Source: Pseudomonadota bacterium (GTDB taxonomy: Bacteria; Pseudomonadota; Alphaproteobacteria; Rhizobiales; Methylopilaceae). Taken from it: DNA of 64,000 bases. The notes under the pieces were generated by a model that was given only the letters and a program-made list of their open reading frames with translations, was not told the DNA's origin and did not search any database. Both the position numbers and the translations under genes were made by a program. Every line of letters begins with the position of its first letter. Position 1 is the stretch's first letter. Shown here piece by piece: positions 1-9,868 of this stretch. Location: contig JAEWFF010000067.1 in NCBI GenBank assembly GCA_023388965.1, forward strand, positions 38,135-102,134, given 5' to 3'.

Positions 1-2714
1 CGCGCGCGATCGACAGCGGGCCGGATGAGGCCGACCTGATTTCGACATTGCCTGCCGAAGCGGTTTCGCTTGCAATCGCGCTCGGGGGGCTGATCGACAG
101 TTTCGAGACCGAGGGCTCGGATTGGACCAAGCTCGCGAAACTCGTGCCCCCGGAGCACGACGAAATCTGGAAACTGACGACGGGGTTTCTCAATGTCGCG
201 GCGGAGCGCTGGCCGCAATTTCTGAAAGAGGAGGAGTTGGTCGGCCCGGCCGCGCTCTCCAATGCGCGGCTGCGCGCGCTCGCCGCGCGGCTCGAGAAGG
301 AACAGCCCGTGACGCCCGTCATCATCGCGGGCTCGACCGGCTCGAACCCCGCGACGGCGGAACTGATGAATGTCGTCTCGCGTCTGCCCAATGGCGCGGT
401 CGTATTGCATGGCCTCGATGTGGTTACGGACGATGAGGCCTGGGAGGCGATCGGCGGCGACGAGATGGCCGCGCAAAGCTGGACGCATCCGCAATTCTTC
501 TTCCACCGTCTTCTGCGGCGCTTGAACATACAGCGCGGCGAGATCGGTCTCCTCGGCAAGGACGACAATACGCGCACCGCGCGCCGCAGGCTCGCCTCCG
601 CCGCGCTGCTGCCGTCCGATCTGACAGACCGCTGGCGCGACGAGAAGATCGATCCGCGCGCGCTTGACGGCGTCAGTGTCGTGACGGCCGCGAACGAGCG
701 CGAGGAGGCGCTGGCCATCGCCATCATTCTGCGCGAAGCGCTGGATGTACCGGAGCGCACGGCGGCGCTGATTACGCCGGACCGTGCCCTGGCGCGCCGG
801 GTTGCCGCCGAGATGAAGCGCTGGGACATCGAGGTCGAGGATTCGGCCGGCCTGCCGCTCGCCGATACCGGTGCGGGCCGCCTCGCGCGTCTTGTCGCCG
901 AAGCGGCGGCGGCCGATCTGGCGCCCGAGAATCTGATCGCGCTTCTGCGCCATCCCGAAGCGCGGTTCGGTATGGACGAGAATTACCGGCGCGCGGTCGA
1001 TGCGCTGGAGATCGTGGTTCTGCGTGGCCCCGCGCCGCCGCCGGGCGCAGATGGACTTCTGACCAAGTTCACGCTGGAAAAATCGGCTTCGTCCGCCGAA
1101 AGGCGGTTCTGGCACCGGGCCAAAGCCGCTTTGCGCGACGAGGACTGGGCGGCTGCGAAAGTTCTGATCTCGGCGGTACGGACGGCGCTCGATCCCCTGT
1201 GCGCCTATGGGCGTATTGCGGCGGATGCGCCGCTCGCCGATCTGTGCGCCGCCCATCGACATGCGCTCCAAGCCGCGCGGATGGGCGCGCCCGCAAGCCG
1301 CGATCACGACGAGCTTGTCGCGGTATTCACGGAGATCGCGGAAAGTGCGTCCGGACTCGCGCTGCGGCTGAGCGATTATCCGCCTGTGTTCAGGACGCTG
1401 CTGCGCGACCGCAAGGCAAGGCAGCGGCCCCCGAGCCACAAGCGCCTCAAGATTCTCGGAACGCTGGAAGCGCGTCTTCTTGGCTTCGACCTTACCGTGC
1501 TCGGCGGCCTGAACGAGAATGCCTGGCCGGCGCAGACGGAAAACGATCCGTTCCTCTCGCGCCCAATGCGCGCCGCGCTTGGCCTGCCGCCGCCGGAATG
1601 GCGCACCGGCCTGTCCGCGCACGATTTCGAACAGGCGCTCGGCGGGCGCGAGGTCGTATTGACGCGTGCCCAGAAGGCCGGCGGGGCGCCGTCCGTTGCC
1701 GCGCGTTGGCTGCAGCGGCTGGAGGCGGTGGCAGGTACCGACCTCTGGAACGCAGCAGCGGAACGGGGCGGATATTACACCCGCCTTGCGGCGCGTCTCG
1801 ATGCCTCGGAGGAGAAGCCGCCTCGCCTCAGCGGGCCGCTGCCGCGCCCGCCGCGCGATCTGCGGCCGGATCGGCTATCGGTCACCGAGATCGAGACGCT
1901 GATCCGCGATCCATACGCGATCTATGCGCGCCACGTTCTCGAACTGCAGCCGATGCCGGCGGCGAACGAAGTGCCCGAGGCGTCCGACCGGGGCACGATC
2001 ATTCACGCGGCTCTCGCCGAGTTCATGCAGCATCACGATGCGGCGGCTTCTGATGCGGAAGCGGTGCTGCTCGATATAGGCCGCACGGCGTTCCGCCCCT
2101 ATTGGGATTTCCCGGATGTGCGTGCGCTGTGGTGGCCTCGTTTCGAGCGTATCGCGCGCTGGTTTGTCGGCTGGCAGCGTGAACGGTCCGCGTCGGCACA
2201 CAAAACTTTCACTGAAATACGCGGCCAGCTTCAGTGGACCACGGCGGCGGGGCGTCCCTTTACGCTTTCCGGGCGCGCCGACCGGATCGATTTGCTCGCG
2301 AACGGCTATTCGGTGATCGATTACAAGACCGGTTCGCCGCCGTCCGACAAGCAGGTCCGGTCCGGCTTCGCGCCGCAGCTTCCTCTGGAGGCGGCCATTC
2401 TAGCGAGCGGCGGGTTTGTCGATATCGAAAGGGGCGAGACCGTCGAATTCATGTATGTGCGTCTTGCCGGAAAAGACGAGGGCGGCGAGTGGAAGCGGGT
2501 CGGCATGAAGGATGCGCCCGAGCGCGATGTGGCCGAAACCCGGCTCGAAAACCTGAAACGGCTCATCGACGACTATGAGAGCGAGGGCACGCCCTATCGC
2601 TCCCACCTGGCTGTCGAGAGCGTGCGCTTTGCCGGCGATTACGATCATCTCGCGCGTCATGCCGAATGGTCGGTCGCGCCCGACGCCGGCGAGGAGGAGA
2701 GCAGCGATGGCTGA
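1..2714 (+). CDS. addB: AddB, double-strand break repair nuclease subunit (5' end outside window)
   Basis: This is the B subunit of the AddAB helicase-nuclease, which resects DNA double-strand breaks for RecA-mediated repair (the alphaproteobacterial RecBCD counterpart). The reading frame is open from base 3 to the window edge, so the true start lies upstream; about 903 residues are visible of a family usually near 1,000. The C-terminal third carries the RecB-like PD-(D/E)XK nuclease signature, with VIDYKTG near visible residue 770 followed by a Q-containing helix (FAPQLPLEA). The upstream part is the degenerate helicase-like fold of AddB. The stop overlaps the addA start by 8 bases, indicating translational coupling. 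Identity rests on the nuclease motif plus the adjacent addA and is secure. Confidence 0.93.
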   Translation, partial: RAIDSGPDEADLISTLPAEAVSLAIALGGLIDSFETEGSDWTKLAKLVPPEHDEIWKLTTGFLNVAAERWPQFLKEEELVGPAALSNARLRALAARLEKEQPVTPVIIAGSTGSNPATAELMNVVSRLPNGAVVLHGLDVVTDDEAWEAIGGDEMAAQSWTHPQFFFHRLLRRLNIQRGEIGLLGKDDNTRTARRRLASAALLPSDLTDRWRDEKIDPRALDGVSVVTAANEREEALAIAIILREALDVPERTAALITPDRALARRVAAEMKRWDIEVEDSAGLPLADTGAGRLARLVAEAAAADLAPENLIALLRHPEARFGMDENYRRAVDALEIVVLRGPAPPPGADGLLTKFTLEKSASSAERRFWHRAKAALRDEDWAAAKVLISAVRTALDPLCAYGRIAADAPLADLCAAHRHALQAARMGAPASRDHDELVAVFTEIAESASGLALRLSDYPPVFRTLLRDRKARQRPPSHKRLKILGTLEARLLGFDLTVLGGLNENAWPAQTENDPFLSRPMRAALGLPPPEWRTGLSAHDFEQALGGREVVLTRAQKAGGAPSVAARWLQRLEAVAGTDLWNAAAERGGYYTRLAARLDASEEKPPRLSGPLPRPPRDLRPDRLSVTEIETLIRDPYAIYARHVLELQPMPAANEVPEASDRGTIIHAALAEFMQHHDAAASDAEAVLLDIGRTAFRPYWDFPDVRALWWPRFERIARWFVGWQRERSASAHKTFTEIRGQLQWTTAAGRPFTLSGRADRIDLLANGYSVIDYKTGSPPSDKQVRSGFAPQLPLEAAILASGGFVDIERGETVEFMYVRLAGKDEGGEWKRVGMKDAPERDVAETRLENLKRLIDDYESEGTPYRSHLAVESVRFAGDYDHLARHAEWSVAPDAGEEESSDG

Positions 2715-5700
2715 TCTTTTCCCGAGCGAAGCTACGAGGCAGAGCCAGAGCCGCGCCGCCGATCCTTCGGCCTCGGCCTGGGTGTCGGCCAATGCGGGTT
2801 CCGGCAAGACCTATGTGCTGGCCAATCGCGTCATGCGGCTTCTGCTTTCGGGCGTCGCGCCGTCGCGCATTCTGTGCCTCACATTTACACGCGCGGCGGC
2901 AGCGCATATGTCGAACACCGTTTTCCGGCGCCTCAGCGTATGGGCGACCCTGCCGGATGACGAGCTGGCAAAAGCGTTGGCCGATATCGGCGAGGCGCCG
3001 GATGCGGCGCTGTTGCGCCGCGCGCGCAAATTGTTCGCCCGCGCGCTGGATACGCCCGGCGGGCTGAAGGTCATGACCATACATGCCTTCTGCGAACGCT
3101 TGCTGCATCAGTTTCCGTTCGAGGCGCGCGTTGCCGCCGCCTTTACCGTCCTGGAAGACCGGCAGCGGGCGGAACTCGTCGCCGAAGCGCGCAATCGCGT
3201 TCTGATGCGCGCTTCCGCTGATGATGCCGGTGCGCTTGGCCAAGCGCTTGCGGCATTGCTGGGAGAGACGAGCGACGGTGTGATGCTGCGCGCGTTGGAC
3301 GATGTGCTCAAGCGCGGTGAACAGCTCGACGCGCTGATGCGGCCGGGCGGCGCGGATGCGCGCGCGCGCGTCGAGGGTCGAATCCGCAGACAACTCGGTG
3401 TCGGGCAGGGAGAGACGGTTGCGGCACTCGATGCCGAGATTTTGGAAAGCGGTATTCCCGAAGCGCGCTGGCGCGATTTTTCCGATTGGTTGCGGTCCGG
3501 CACGGCGAACGATCACAAGCTTGCCGATTGTCTGGACGGTGCAGCGGCACAGGCCGACATCGCCACGCGTCGCGATCTTTATCGCGGTCTGTGCCTGACC
3601 AAGGAGTTGAAGCCGCGCTCCGACAAACAGTTCGTCACGAAAGCGCTGCGTGACAGACGGCCCGATCTTTTCGAGGAACTGCTGCGGGAGCGCGAACGTC
3701 TCGCCGCCCTCGTCGAGCGGCGCCGCGCGGCGGCTTCTGCCGAGCGCAGCATGGCTCTGCTGATTGTTGCGGACGCAGTCTGGCAATCCTATCGCGCCGA
3801 GAAGGCGCGGCGCGGCGTGCTCGACTTCGCCGATCTCATTTCCGCGACACAGACCCTTCTCGACAATGCCGGCGCGGCATGGGTGCATTACAAGCTCGAT
3901 CAGGGTGTGGACCATGTTCTGGTCGATGAGGCGCAGGACACTTCGCCCGGCCAGTGGGAAATCGTCGAGCGGCTGACCGCCGAGTTCACGGCGGGGGAGG
4001 GCGCACGCGATGCCGTGCGTACCGTGTTCGCGGTCGGCGACGAGAAACAGTCCATTTTCGGCTTTCAGGGCGCCGCGCCGGAAATGTTTGCCGAGATACG
4101 TCTGCGTTATGAGCGCCGTCATGCGGCCTCGGGACAGCTTTTCTACAGGGAGCCGCTGCAGCAGAGCTTCCGCACCGCGCGCGATGTATTGGCGGTCGTG
4201 GATGCGGTGTTTGCGCAGGCCGATGCACGGCGCGGCCTGCAATCGGACGATATCGAGACGGTGCATACGACGGCGCGCGGGGATGCTCCGGGCGAGGTGC
4301 AGATCTGGCCGCTTCTGGAGCCGGATGCGGCGGAGGACGAGGAAAAGCCCTGGTTCGTGCCGCTCGATGCCGTTCCGGAAAAAAGCCCGCTGATGCGCAA
4401 TGCCGAGCGCATTGCCGATGCGGTGAAGGGCTGGATCGAGGGTCGCGATGCGCTCGGTCCCTGCGCGCCCGTGCCCGAAGGCGGCATCCTCGTTCTCGTG
4501 CGCAATCGCGGTCCTCTGTTCGAGGCCATTCTGCGCGAACTCAAGGCGCGCGATGTGCGCGTCGCCGGCGCCGACCGGCTCGATGTCGGCAAGCACATCG
4601 CAACGCTCGATCTTCTGGCGCTGGCCGATTGCCTGCTTCTGCCCGGCGACGATCTCGCGCTCGCATGCGTGCTCAAAAGTCCGCTGTTCGATTTCGACGA
4701 CGACGATCTGATGCGTCTCGCGCCGCGCCGTAAGGGCAGTCTGCGCCGCGCGCTGCGCGAATCCGAAATCGGCAAGGACCGCGCCGCGCACGATCTGCTG
4801 AACGAGCTTGCACGCGAGGCGGTACGCCTGCGTCCGTTCGATTTCTATGCCGCGCTGCTCGGGGCAGGCGGCGGACGGCGCGCGTTCCGCGGGCGGCTCG
4901 GCGGCGAGGTCGACGATGTGCTCGACGAGTTCCTGCGCCTTGCCATGAGCTTCGGTGAAAGCGAAACCGCGACCCTGCCCGGTTTCGTACACTGGATGCG
5001 CGCGGCGCCGGCCGAGATCAAGCGCGATCTCGAAACGGGCGGCAGCGAGGTGCGTGTCATGACGGTGCACGGCGCCAAGGGGCTCGAGGCGAAGCTTGTC
5101 GTCCTTGCCGATTTCGGTGCGCCGCGCGGGCCCACTCTGGCTCCATGTATCTACAACATACGGGATGCGGAGAAGAATGAAGGCGAGGCCGATCTTCTCC
5201 TCTGGTCGCCCCGCAAGAAGGACGATCCGGACGTGCTGCGGCTTGCGCGCGAAGAGGAGATCCGGCGCGACGAGGCCGAACACCGCCGCCTTCTCTATGT
5301 CGCGCTGACGCGGGCGGAGGACCGCCTCGTCATTGCTGGGCATGCGACGAAACGAACAAAGCCCGAGGGCGCCTGGTACACATTCGCCAGGCAGGCCTTC
5401 GGCGATGCCGAGGGCGCGCTGCCGCCGCGCGAGGTGGAGTCGGAAAAGCTCGGCGGCAAAGTGCTGGTGTTCGGCACGCGCGGCGGGGAAGCGCCGTCCA
5501 TCGAACCTCCGGCCGAAATTCTGCCGCTGCCCGCTTGGCTGCGCGCGCCCGTATCTCCGGAGCCTCCTGCGCCCGCGCCGCTCGCCCCCTCGCGTGCGCT
5601 CGATCATGTCTTTACGCCCGGTTCGGTCTCCGGGCCGATCCCGGCGAAAGAGCGCGGGGCGCACCTGCACCGTCTGCTCGAGGAACTGCCGCGCCGCGAT

Positions 5701-6168
5701 CCGGCGCGCCGCGCGGAAGATGCGCGGCTTTATCTCGCGCGCGTCCTGCCCGATGCGGACGAGGCGGACCGCGCCTCCCTCGCCGCCGAGGCATTGGCCC
5801 TGCTGGAACATCCCGATCTCGCGCCGCTGCTTGCGGCGGAGGGTCGCGCCGAGGTTCCGGTCGCGGGCGAAATCTCGCTGCCCGGACTTGCGCCGCGCCT
5901 CGTCTCGGGCTCGATCGACCGGCTGATCGTCGATCCCGGCCGCGTCCTGATCCTCGATTTCAAGAGCGACCGCCCGGTGCCGGCTATGCCGCCCGAGGCC
6001 TATGTCGCCCAGCTTTCGCTCTATCGCGCACTGATTTCCCGGATTTTTGTGGACAGGCCGGTCGAATGCGCGCTGGTGTGGACCGCATCCGCGCGCCTCG
6101 ATCACATTTCCGCGTCCGCGCTCGATGCCGTTCTGCCCCGCGCGCTCGGCATGGCCGGACTTCCTTGA
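2707..6168 (+). CDS. addA: AddA, double-strand break repair helicase-nuclease
   Basis: UvrD/RecB-family ATP-dependent helicase with a C-terminal nuclease, partner of AddB. Visible motifs in order: Walker A NAGSGKT near residue 31, motif Ia LTFTRAAAAHM, Walker B VDEAQDTSPGQWE near 406, motif III GDEKQSIFGFQGA near 443, motif V TVHGAKGLEAK near 783, motif VI YVALTRAEDRL near 862, and nuclease motif LDFKSDRP near 1081. The length of 1,153 aa fits alphaproteobacterial AddA. The ATG at 2707 was chosen over the longer open frame because it gives the expected short N-terminus (MADLFPSEATRQ) before the helicase Q region and overlaps the addB stop. Both the helicase and nuclease motifs look intact. 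Confidence 0.96.
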   Translation: MADLFPSEATRQSQSRAADPSASAWVSANAGSGKTYVLANRVMRLLLSGVAPSRILCLTFTRAAAAHMSNTVFRRLSVWATLPDDELAKALADIGEAPDAALLRRARKLFARALDTPGGLKVMTIHAFCERLLHQFPFEARVAAAFTVLEDRQRAELVAEARNRVLMRASADDAGALGQALAALLGETSDGVMLRALDDVLKRGEQLDALMRPGGADARARVEGRIRRQLGVGQGETVAALDAEILESGIPEARWRDFSDWLRSGTANDHKLADCLDGAAAQADIATRRDLYRGLCLTKELKPRSDKQFVTKALRDRRPDLFEELLRERERLAALVERRRAAASAERSMALLIVADAVWQSYRAEKARRGVLDFADLISATQTLLDNAGAAWVHYKLDQGVDHVLVDEAQDTSPGQWEIVERLTAEFTAGEGARDAVRTVFAVGDEKQSIFGFQGAAPEMFAEIRLRYERRHAASGQLFYREPLQQSFRTARDVLAVVDAVFAQADARRGLQSDDIETVHTTARGDAPGEVQIWPLLEPDAAEDEEKPWFVPLDAVPEKSPLMRNAERIADAVKGWIEGRDALGPCAPVPEGGILVLVRNRGPLFEAILRELKARDVRVAGADRLDVGKHIATLDLLALADCLLLPGDDLALACVLKSPLFDFDDDDLMRLAPRRKGSLRRALRESEIGKDRAAHDLLNELAREAVRLRPFDFYAALLGAGGGRRAFRGRLGGEVDDVLDEFLRLAMSFGESETATLPGFVHWMRAAPAEIKRDLETGGSEVRVMTVHGAKGLEAKLVVLADFGAPRGPTLAPCIYNIRDAEKNEGEADLLLWSPRKKDDPDVLRLAREEEIRRDEAEHRRLLYVALTRAEDRLVIAGHATKRTKPEGAWYTFARQAFGDAEGALPPREVESEKLGGKVLVFGTRGGEAPSIEPPAEILPLPAWLRAPVSPEPPAPAPLAPSRALDHVFTPGSVSGPIPAKERGAHLHRLLEELPRRDPARRAEDARLYLARVLPDADEADRASLAAEALALLEHPDLAPLLAAEGRAEVPVAGEISLPGLAPRLVSGSIDRLIVDPGRVLILDFKSDRPVPAMPPEAYVAQLSLYRALISRIFVDRPVECALVWTASARLDHISASALDAVLPRALGMAGLP

Positions 6169-6241
6169 CCCCGGGGAGGCGCGTTCCTACCTTCCGGGCG
6201 CATCGCTGAACGATTCCCCGTACAACAAGAACGAGGTCAAT

Positions 6242-6565
6242 ATGACCGGCACCGTGAAAGTCACCGATTCCAGCTTCGAGGCGGATGTCCTCAAGTCGGA
6301 CGTTCCCGTCGTCGTCGATTTCTGGGCGGAATGGTGCGGGCCCTGCCGCATGATCGGCCCCGCGCTCGAGGAACTGGCCGGCGAATATGGCGACAAGGTC
6401 AAGATCGCCAAGGTGAACGTGGACGAGAACCAGCAGATCGCCGCGCAATTCGGCATCCGCTCCATCCCGGCGCTGATGGTGTTCAAGAACGGCGAGAAGG
6501 TGTCCGACATGGTCGGCGCCGCGCCGAAGCCGCGCATCCAGCAATGGATCGACAGCGCGATCTGA
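6242..6565 (+). CDS. trxA: Thioredoxin TrxA
   Basis: A cytosolic thiol-disulfide reductant of 107 aa, the usual thioredoxin 1 length. The redox motif WCGPC lies in AEWCGPCRM near residue 30, and the cis-proline segment SIPAL and the C-terminal GAAPK region are recognisable. The ATG at 6242 gives a standard thioredoxin N-terminus (MTGTVKVTD). The addA-trxA-folC neighbourhood is common in Rhizobiales. A strong hairpin with a T-run follows 16 bases after the stop. Confidence 0.97.
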   Translation: MTGTVKVTDSSFEADVLKSDVPVVVDFWAEWCGPCRMIGPALEELAGEYGDKVKIAKVNVDENQQIAAQFGIRSIPALMVFKNGEKVSDMVGAAPKPRIQQWIDSAI

Positions 6566-6581
6566 GCGCAGACGGATAAAG

Positions 6582-6610
6582 AAAAGGCCCGCTTCGCGCG
6601 GGCCTTTTTC
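6582..6610. terminator. Bidirectional rho-independent terminator between trxA and folC
   Basis: A perfect GC-rich stem (AAAGGCCCGC / GCGGGCCTTT, loop TTCGC) is flanked by A-run and T-run. It can end trxA on the plus strand and folC on the minus strand; its T-run overlaps the folC stop codon. Confidence 0.85.
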
Positions 6611-7919
6611 ATTGCGGCGGGGTGCCGTTTTTCTCCAGAACCTCGCCCGCGAGATAGAGCGAACCGCAGATCAGAACGCGCGGCGCAAGCTCGCCATGCG
6701 TGACGCCGATCGAGCGCAGCGCGTCTTCGAGGCTCTTGTGCGGACGCGCATCGAGCCCCGCATGTTCGGCGGCGGCGGCCACTTCGTCCGGTCCGAGGCC
6801 GGCATCGCTCATCGTGATCGGCACCGTATGGACGTCCTGGGCGAGCCCGGCGAAGGGCGCGAAGAAGCCCTCCGAATCCTTGGTGTTCAGAATGCCCGCG
6901 ACGAGGACGAGCGGGCGCGTGACGCGCTCTTCCAGCGCGCCCATTTCATTGGCAACAACGCGTGCGCCGTCGGGATTGTGGCCGCCGTCGAGCCAGAGTT
7001 CGGATTCGGGCGGAAGGAAATCGAGCAGCCTGCCGCGCGTCAGCCGTTGCAGCCGCGCGGGCCAGTCCACATTCTGCACACCGCTTTCGATATGCGCGGC
7101 CGTGACGCCGAGTGCGGGCAGCGCGCGTAAGGCCGCGATGGCCGCGCCGGCATTCTCGTATTGATGGCGGCCGGGCAGGCGCGGCGGCGGCAGGTCGAGC
7201 AGGCCGTCACCGTCTTCGAAGACGAGGCGTCCGCGTTCCTCGCGTGCCTGCCAGTCCTGCATCGAGATGGACAGCGGCCCGGCGCGCACACGCGCGGCGC
7301 AGGCCTCGATGACATCGCGCGCCGAATCCTGCTGCTGGGCGATGACGGCCGGAACGCCGGTCTTCAGGATGCCCGCTTTCTCGATGGCGATGACTTCGAG
7401 CGTCTCGCCGAGAAACTTGGTGTGGTCGATCGAGACCGGCGTAACGACGCTAATCAGCGGGCGCTTGATGACGTTCGTGGCGTCGAGCCGTCCGCCGAGG
7501 CCGACTTCGAGGATCAGCACATCGGCCGGAACGCGTGCGAACAGAAGAAAAGCGGCGGCGGTCGTGATCTCGAACTGGGTGATCGCCTCGCCCGCATTGA
7601 CGCGCTCGACCTCCTGAAGCGCCGCGACCAGCGCATCCTCCTCGACGAGCTTTCCGGCAAGACGGATGCGTTCATGGAAGCGCACGAGATGCGGCGATGT
7701 ATAGACATGCACCTGCTTGCCGGCGGCTTCCAGCATTGCGCGCAGGAAGGCGACGGTCGAACCCTTGCCGTTCGTGCCCGCGACATGGATGACGGGCGGA
7801 ACCTGGTTCTGCGGATTTCCGAGCGCGGCGAGCAGCCGCTCGATGCGCCCGAGCGACAGATCGATCTCGCGCGGATGCAGCGTGAGCAGGCGTTCGAGAA
7901 TGGTGGTGGAAGAGGTCAT
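6609..7919 (-). CDS. folC: Bifunctional dihydrofolate/folylpolyglutamate synthase FolC
   Basis: Mur-ligase-family enzyme that adds glutamate to dihydropteroate and folates. The P-loop AGTNGKGSTVAFL lies near residue 50, and the SVDH-equivalent segment appears as VSIDHTKFLG. The 436-aa length is typical. The open frame extends 10 codons further (MRPGTHTRTS), but that stretch belongs to an extragenic palindrome, so the ATG at 7919 (MTSSTTILERL) is preferred. It is the last gene of the minus-strand run trpF-trpB-orf-trpA-accD-folC, an arrangement common in alphaproteobacteria. Confidence 0.94.
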   Translation of the reverse strand: MTSSTTILERLLTLHPREIDLSLGRIERLLAALGNPQNQVPPVIHVAGTNGKGSTVAFLRAMLEAAGKQVHVYTSPHLVRFHERIRLAGKLVEEDALVAALQEVERVNAGEAITQFEITTAAAFLLFARVPADVLILEVGLGGRLDATNVIKRPLISVVTPVSIDHTKFLGETLEVIAIEKAGILKTGVPAVIAQQQDSARDVIEACAARVRAGPLSISMQDWQAREERGRLVFEDGDGLLDLPPPRLPGRHQYENAGAAIAALRALPALGVTAAHIESGVQNVDWPARLQRLTRGRLLDFLPPESELWLDGGHNPDGARVVANEMGALEERVTRPLVLVAGILNTKDSEGFFAPFAGLAQDVHTVPITMSDAGLGPDEVAAAAEHAGLDARPHKSLEDALRSIGVTHGELAPRVLICGSLYLAGEVLEKNGTPPQ

Positions 7920-7935
7920 GGACGTTCTGGTGTGT

Positions 7936-8049
7936 GTCCCGGGGCGCACGGAGTGCGAGCCCCGGACCCATACGCCGCGATCTCACGGCTCAAGCAGCAG
8001 ATGTCGGGGATTATAGGTCCCGGACAGGCGCCATGCGCCTTCCGGGACA
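7936..8049. repeat. Extragenic palindromes (family C) between accD and folC
   Basis: Two imperfect palindromes built on the core GTCCCGG...CCGGGAC with an adjoining ACCCATAC element (about 7936-7976 and 8017-8049). The same element recurs at 14332-14377 and 14434-14473. I see no coding potential here. Confidence 0.7.
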
Positions 8050-8061
8050 CACGGATCGTCT

Positions 8062-8985
8062 TCACTCGGCGGCGGCGGCTTCGACGGCGGAATCCGGCTC
8101 CACGGCGGGCTGCGCCAGAGGCACGGTCGCGGCGGCGGGCGATTTCGTCATCAGGCGGCACAGGCGCGAAAGCGTGCCGCGCAATTCGTGGCGATGAACC
8201 ACCATGTCGACCATTCCGTGGTCGCGCAGATATTCGGAGCGCTGGAAGCCTTCCGGTAGCTTCTCGCGGATCGTCTGCTCGATGACGCGCGGGCCGGCAA
8301 AGCCGATCAGCGCGCCCGGCTCGGCGATATGGACATCGCCCAGCATGGCATAGGAGGCGGTGACGCCGCCCGTGACCGGGTTGGTCAGAACGACGATATA
8401 GGGCAGGCGGGCCTCGCGCAGTTCCTGCACCGCGACGGTGACGCGCGGCATCTGCATCAGCGACAGGATGCCTTCCTGCATCCGCGCACCGCCGGAGGCC
8501 GCGAACAGGATGAAGGGCGTCTTGCGCCGCGCGGCCTCTTCAAGCCCGGCGATCAGGGCCTCGCCCGCCGCCATGCCGAGCGAGCCGCCCATGAAGTCGA
8601 AATCCTGCACGCCGATGACGACTTCGAGCCCGTCGAGATCGCCGGCGGCGACCCGCACGGCATCCTTCATCGAGGTCTTGCTGCGCGCATCGCGCAGGCG
8701 GTCGGCATATTTCTTCTCGTCGCGGAATTTCAGCGGATCGGCCACGACATCGCGGAACGCGATCTCGTCGAACTCCCCATTGTCGAACATGTGCTTGAGG
8801 CGCTGCTCGGCGCCCATGCGCATGTGATAGCCCGAGCCGGGAATGACCCACAGATTGGTCTCGACGTCCTTGTGAAAGACGAGCTGGCCGGATTCCGGAC
8901 ATTTGATCCAGAGATTCTCGCGCGTCTCCTTGCGCGACAGAAGCGCCTTGATGCCCGGCCGGACGACATTCGTGATCCAGTTCAT
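8062..8985 (-). CDS. accD: Acetyl-CoA carboxylase carboxyltransferase subunit beta AccD
   Basis: Beta subunit of the carboxyltransferase that makes malonyl-CoA, the first step of fatty-acid synthesis. It has 307 aa with the crotonase-like core (GGSLGMAAGEALIAG, FAASGGARMQEG, VLTNPVTGGVTAS). The start MNWITNVVRPGIK is typical. The N-terminal zinc ribbon is degenerate: of the four cysteines of the E. coli protein only the first remains (KCPES then VIPGSGYHM); to my knowledge this is normal for alphaproteobacterial AccD. It lies 46 bases downstream of trpA and is probably cotranscribed with the trp genes and folC. Confidence 0.95.
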   Translation of the reverse strand: MNWITNVVRPGIKALLSRKETRENLWIKCPESGQLVFHKDVETNLWVIPGSGYHMRMGAEQRLKHMFDNGEFDEIAFRDVVADPLKFRDEKKYADRLRDARSKTSMKDAVRVAAGDLDGLEVVIGVQDFDFMGGSLGMAAGEALIAGLEEAARRKTPFILFAASGGARMQEGILSLMQMPRVTVAVQELREARLPYIVVLTNPVTGGVTASYAMLGDVHIAEPGALIGFAGPRVIEQTIREKLPEGFQRSEYLRDHGMVDMVVHRHELRGTLSRLCRLMTKSPAAATVPLAQPAVEPDSAVEAAAAE

Positions 8986-9031
8986 TCCGTATCGCGCCTC
9001 CCGGGCGCTGCCGGTTTACCCGGCAAAACTG

Positions 9032-9868
9032 TTACTCGGCGGCCTGACGGGCGGCGCGAACGCCCGCCGCCAGATCGCGGACAATGTCCGTGACAGCCGC
9101 AATGGTCGTTTTCGTGGCGGCACCGTCCTTATCGAGGCTTTTCCTTACCGCTTCGACAAGGGCCGAGCCCACCACGACGCCGTCGGCGCCCCGGGCCACC
9201 GCCCGCGCATGGTCGGCGGTTTTCACACCGAACCCGACCGCGACCGGCAGATCGGTGTGGCGCTTGATCCGCGCCACGGCCTGCGCGACCGCGTCGAAAT
9301 CGGGCGTTGCCGCGCCGGTGATGCCAGTCACAGATACATAATAGACAAATCCCGACGTGTTAGCGAGGACGGCGGGCAGGCGGGCATCGTCCGTGGTCGG
9401 GGTCGCCAGGCGGATGAAGCTGAGCCCGGCTTCCAGCGCCGGAAGGCACAGTTCGGCATCCTCTTCCGGCGGCAGATCGACCACGATCAGGCCGTCCACG
9501 CCGGCGGCAAGGGCGTCCTTCAGAAACCGGTCGACGCCGTAAATGTAGATCGGGTTGTAATAGCCCATCAGGATCAGGGGCGTATCGGCGTCGGCGGCGC
9601 GAAATCCGCGCACGAGATCGAGTGTCTTCGTCAGCGTCTCGCCGCCCTTGAGCGCGCGCAGGCCCGCGGCCTGAACCGGCGGCCCGTCGGCCATCGGATC
9701 GGTGAACGGCATGCCGACTTCGAGCACGTCGGCGCCCGCGCCCGGCAGCGCCTTCAAAAGATCGAGAGAGGTGGCGTGGTCGGGGTCTCCCGCCATGGTG
9801 AAGGTCACGAGCGCGGCGCGGCCGTCGGCCTTGCAGGCGGCGAAACGTTTCTCAAGACGCCCGGACAT
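9032..9868 (-). CDS. trpA: Tryptophan synthase alpha chain
   Basis: Cleaves indole-3-glycerol phosphate to indole, which tunnels to TrpB. A TIM-barrel protein of 278 aa; the catalytic Glu and Asp are visible in LEVGMPFTDPMADGP (Glu near 48, Asp near 59), and the flexible loop 6 and the phosphate-binding GFGVKT are present. The start at 9868 lies inside the 3' end of the unidentified membrane gene (17-base overlap), so its translation is likely coupled to that gene rather than directly to trpB. Confidence 0.96.
   Translation of the reverse strand: MSGRLEKRFAACKADGRAALVTFTMAGDPDHATSLDLLKALPGAGADVLEVGMPFTDPMADGPPVQAAGLRALKGGETLTKTLDLVRGFRAADADTPLILMGYYNPIYIYGVDRFLKDALAAGVDGLIVVDLPPEEDAELCLPALEAGLSFIRLATPTTDDARLPAVLANTSGFVYYVSVTGITGAATPDFDAVAQAVARIKRHTDLPVAVGFGVKTADHARAVARGADGVVVGSALVEAVRKSLDKDGAATKTTIAAVTDIVRDLAAGVRAARQAAE

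Noticed and set aside
2563..6105. Very long open frame antisense to addA
   Set aside because: It arises from high GC and codon bias of addA; its translation is rich in Arg, His and Gln with no domain signature, and addA has all helicase and nuclease motifs.
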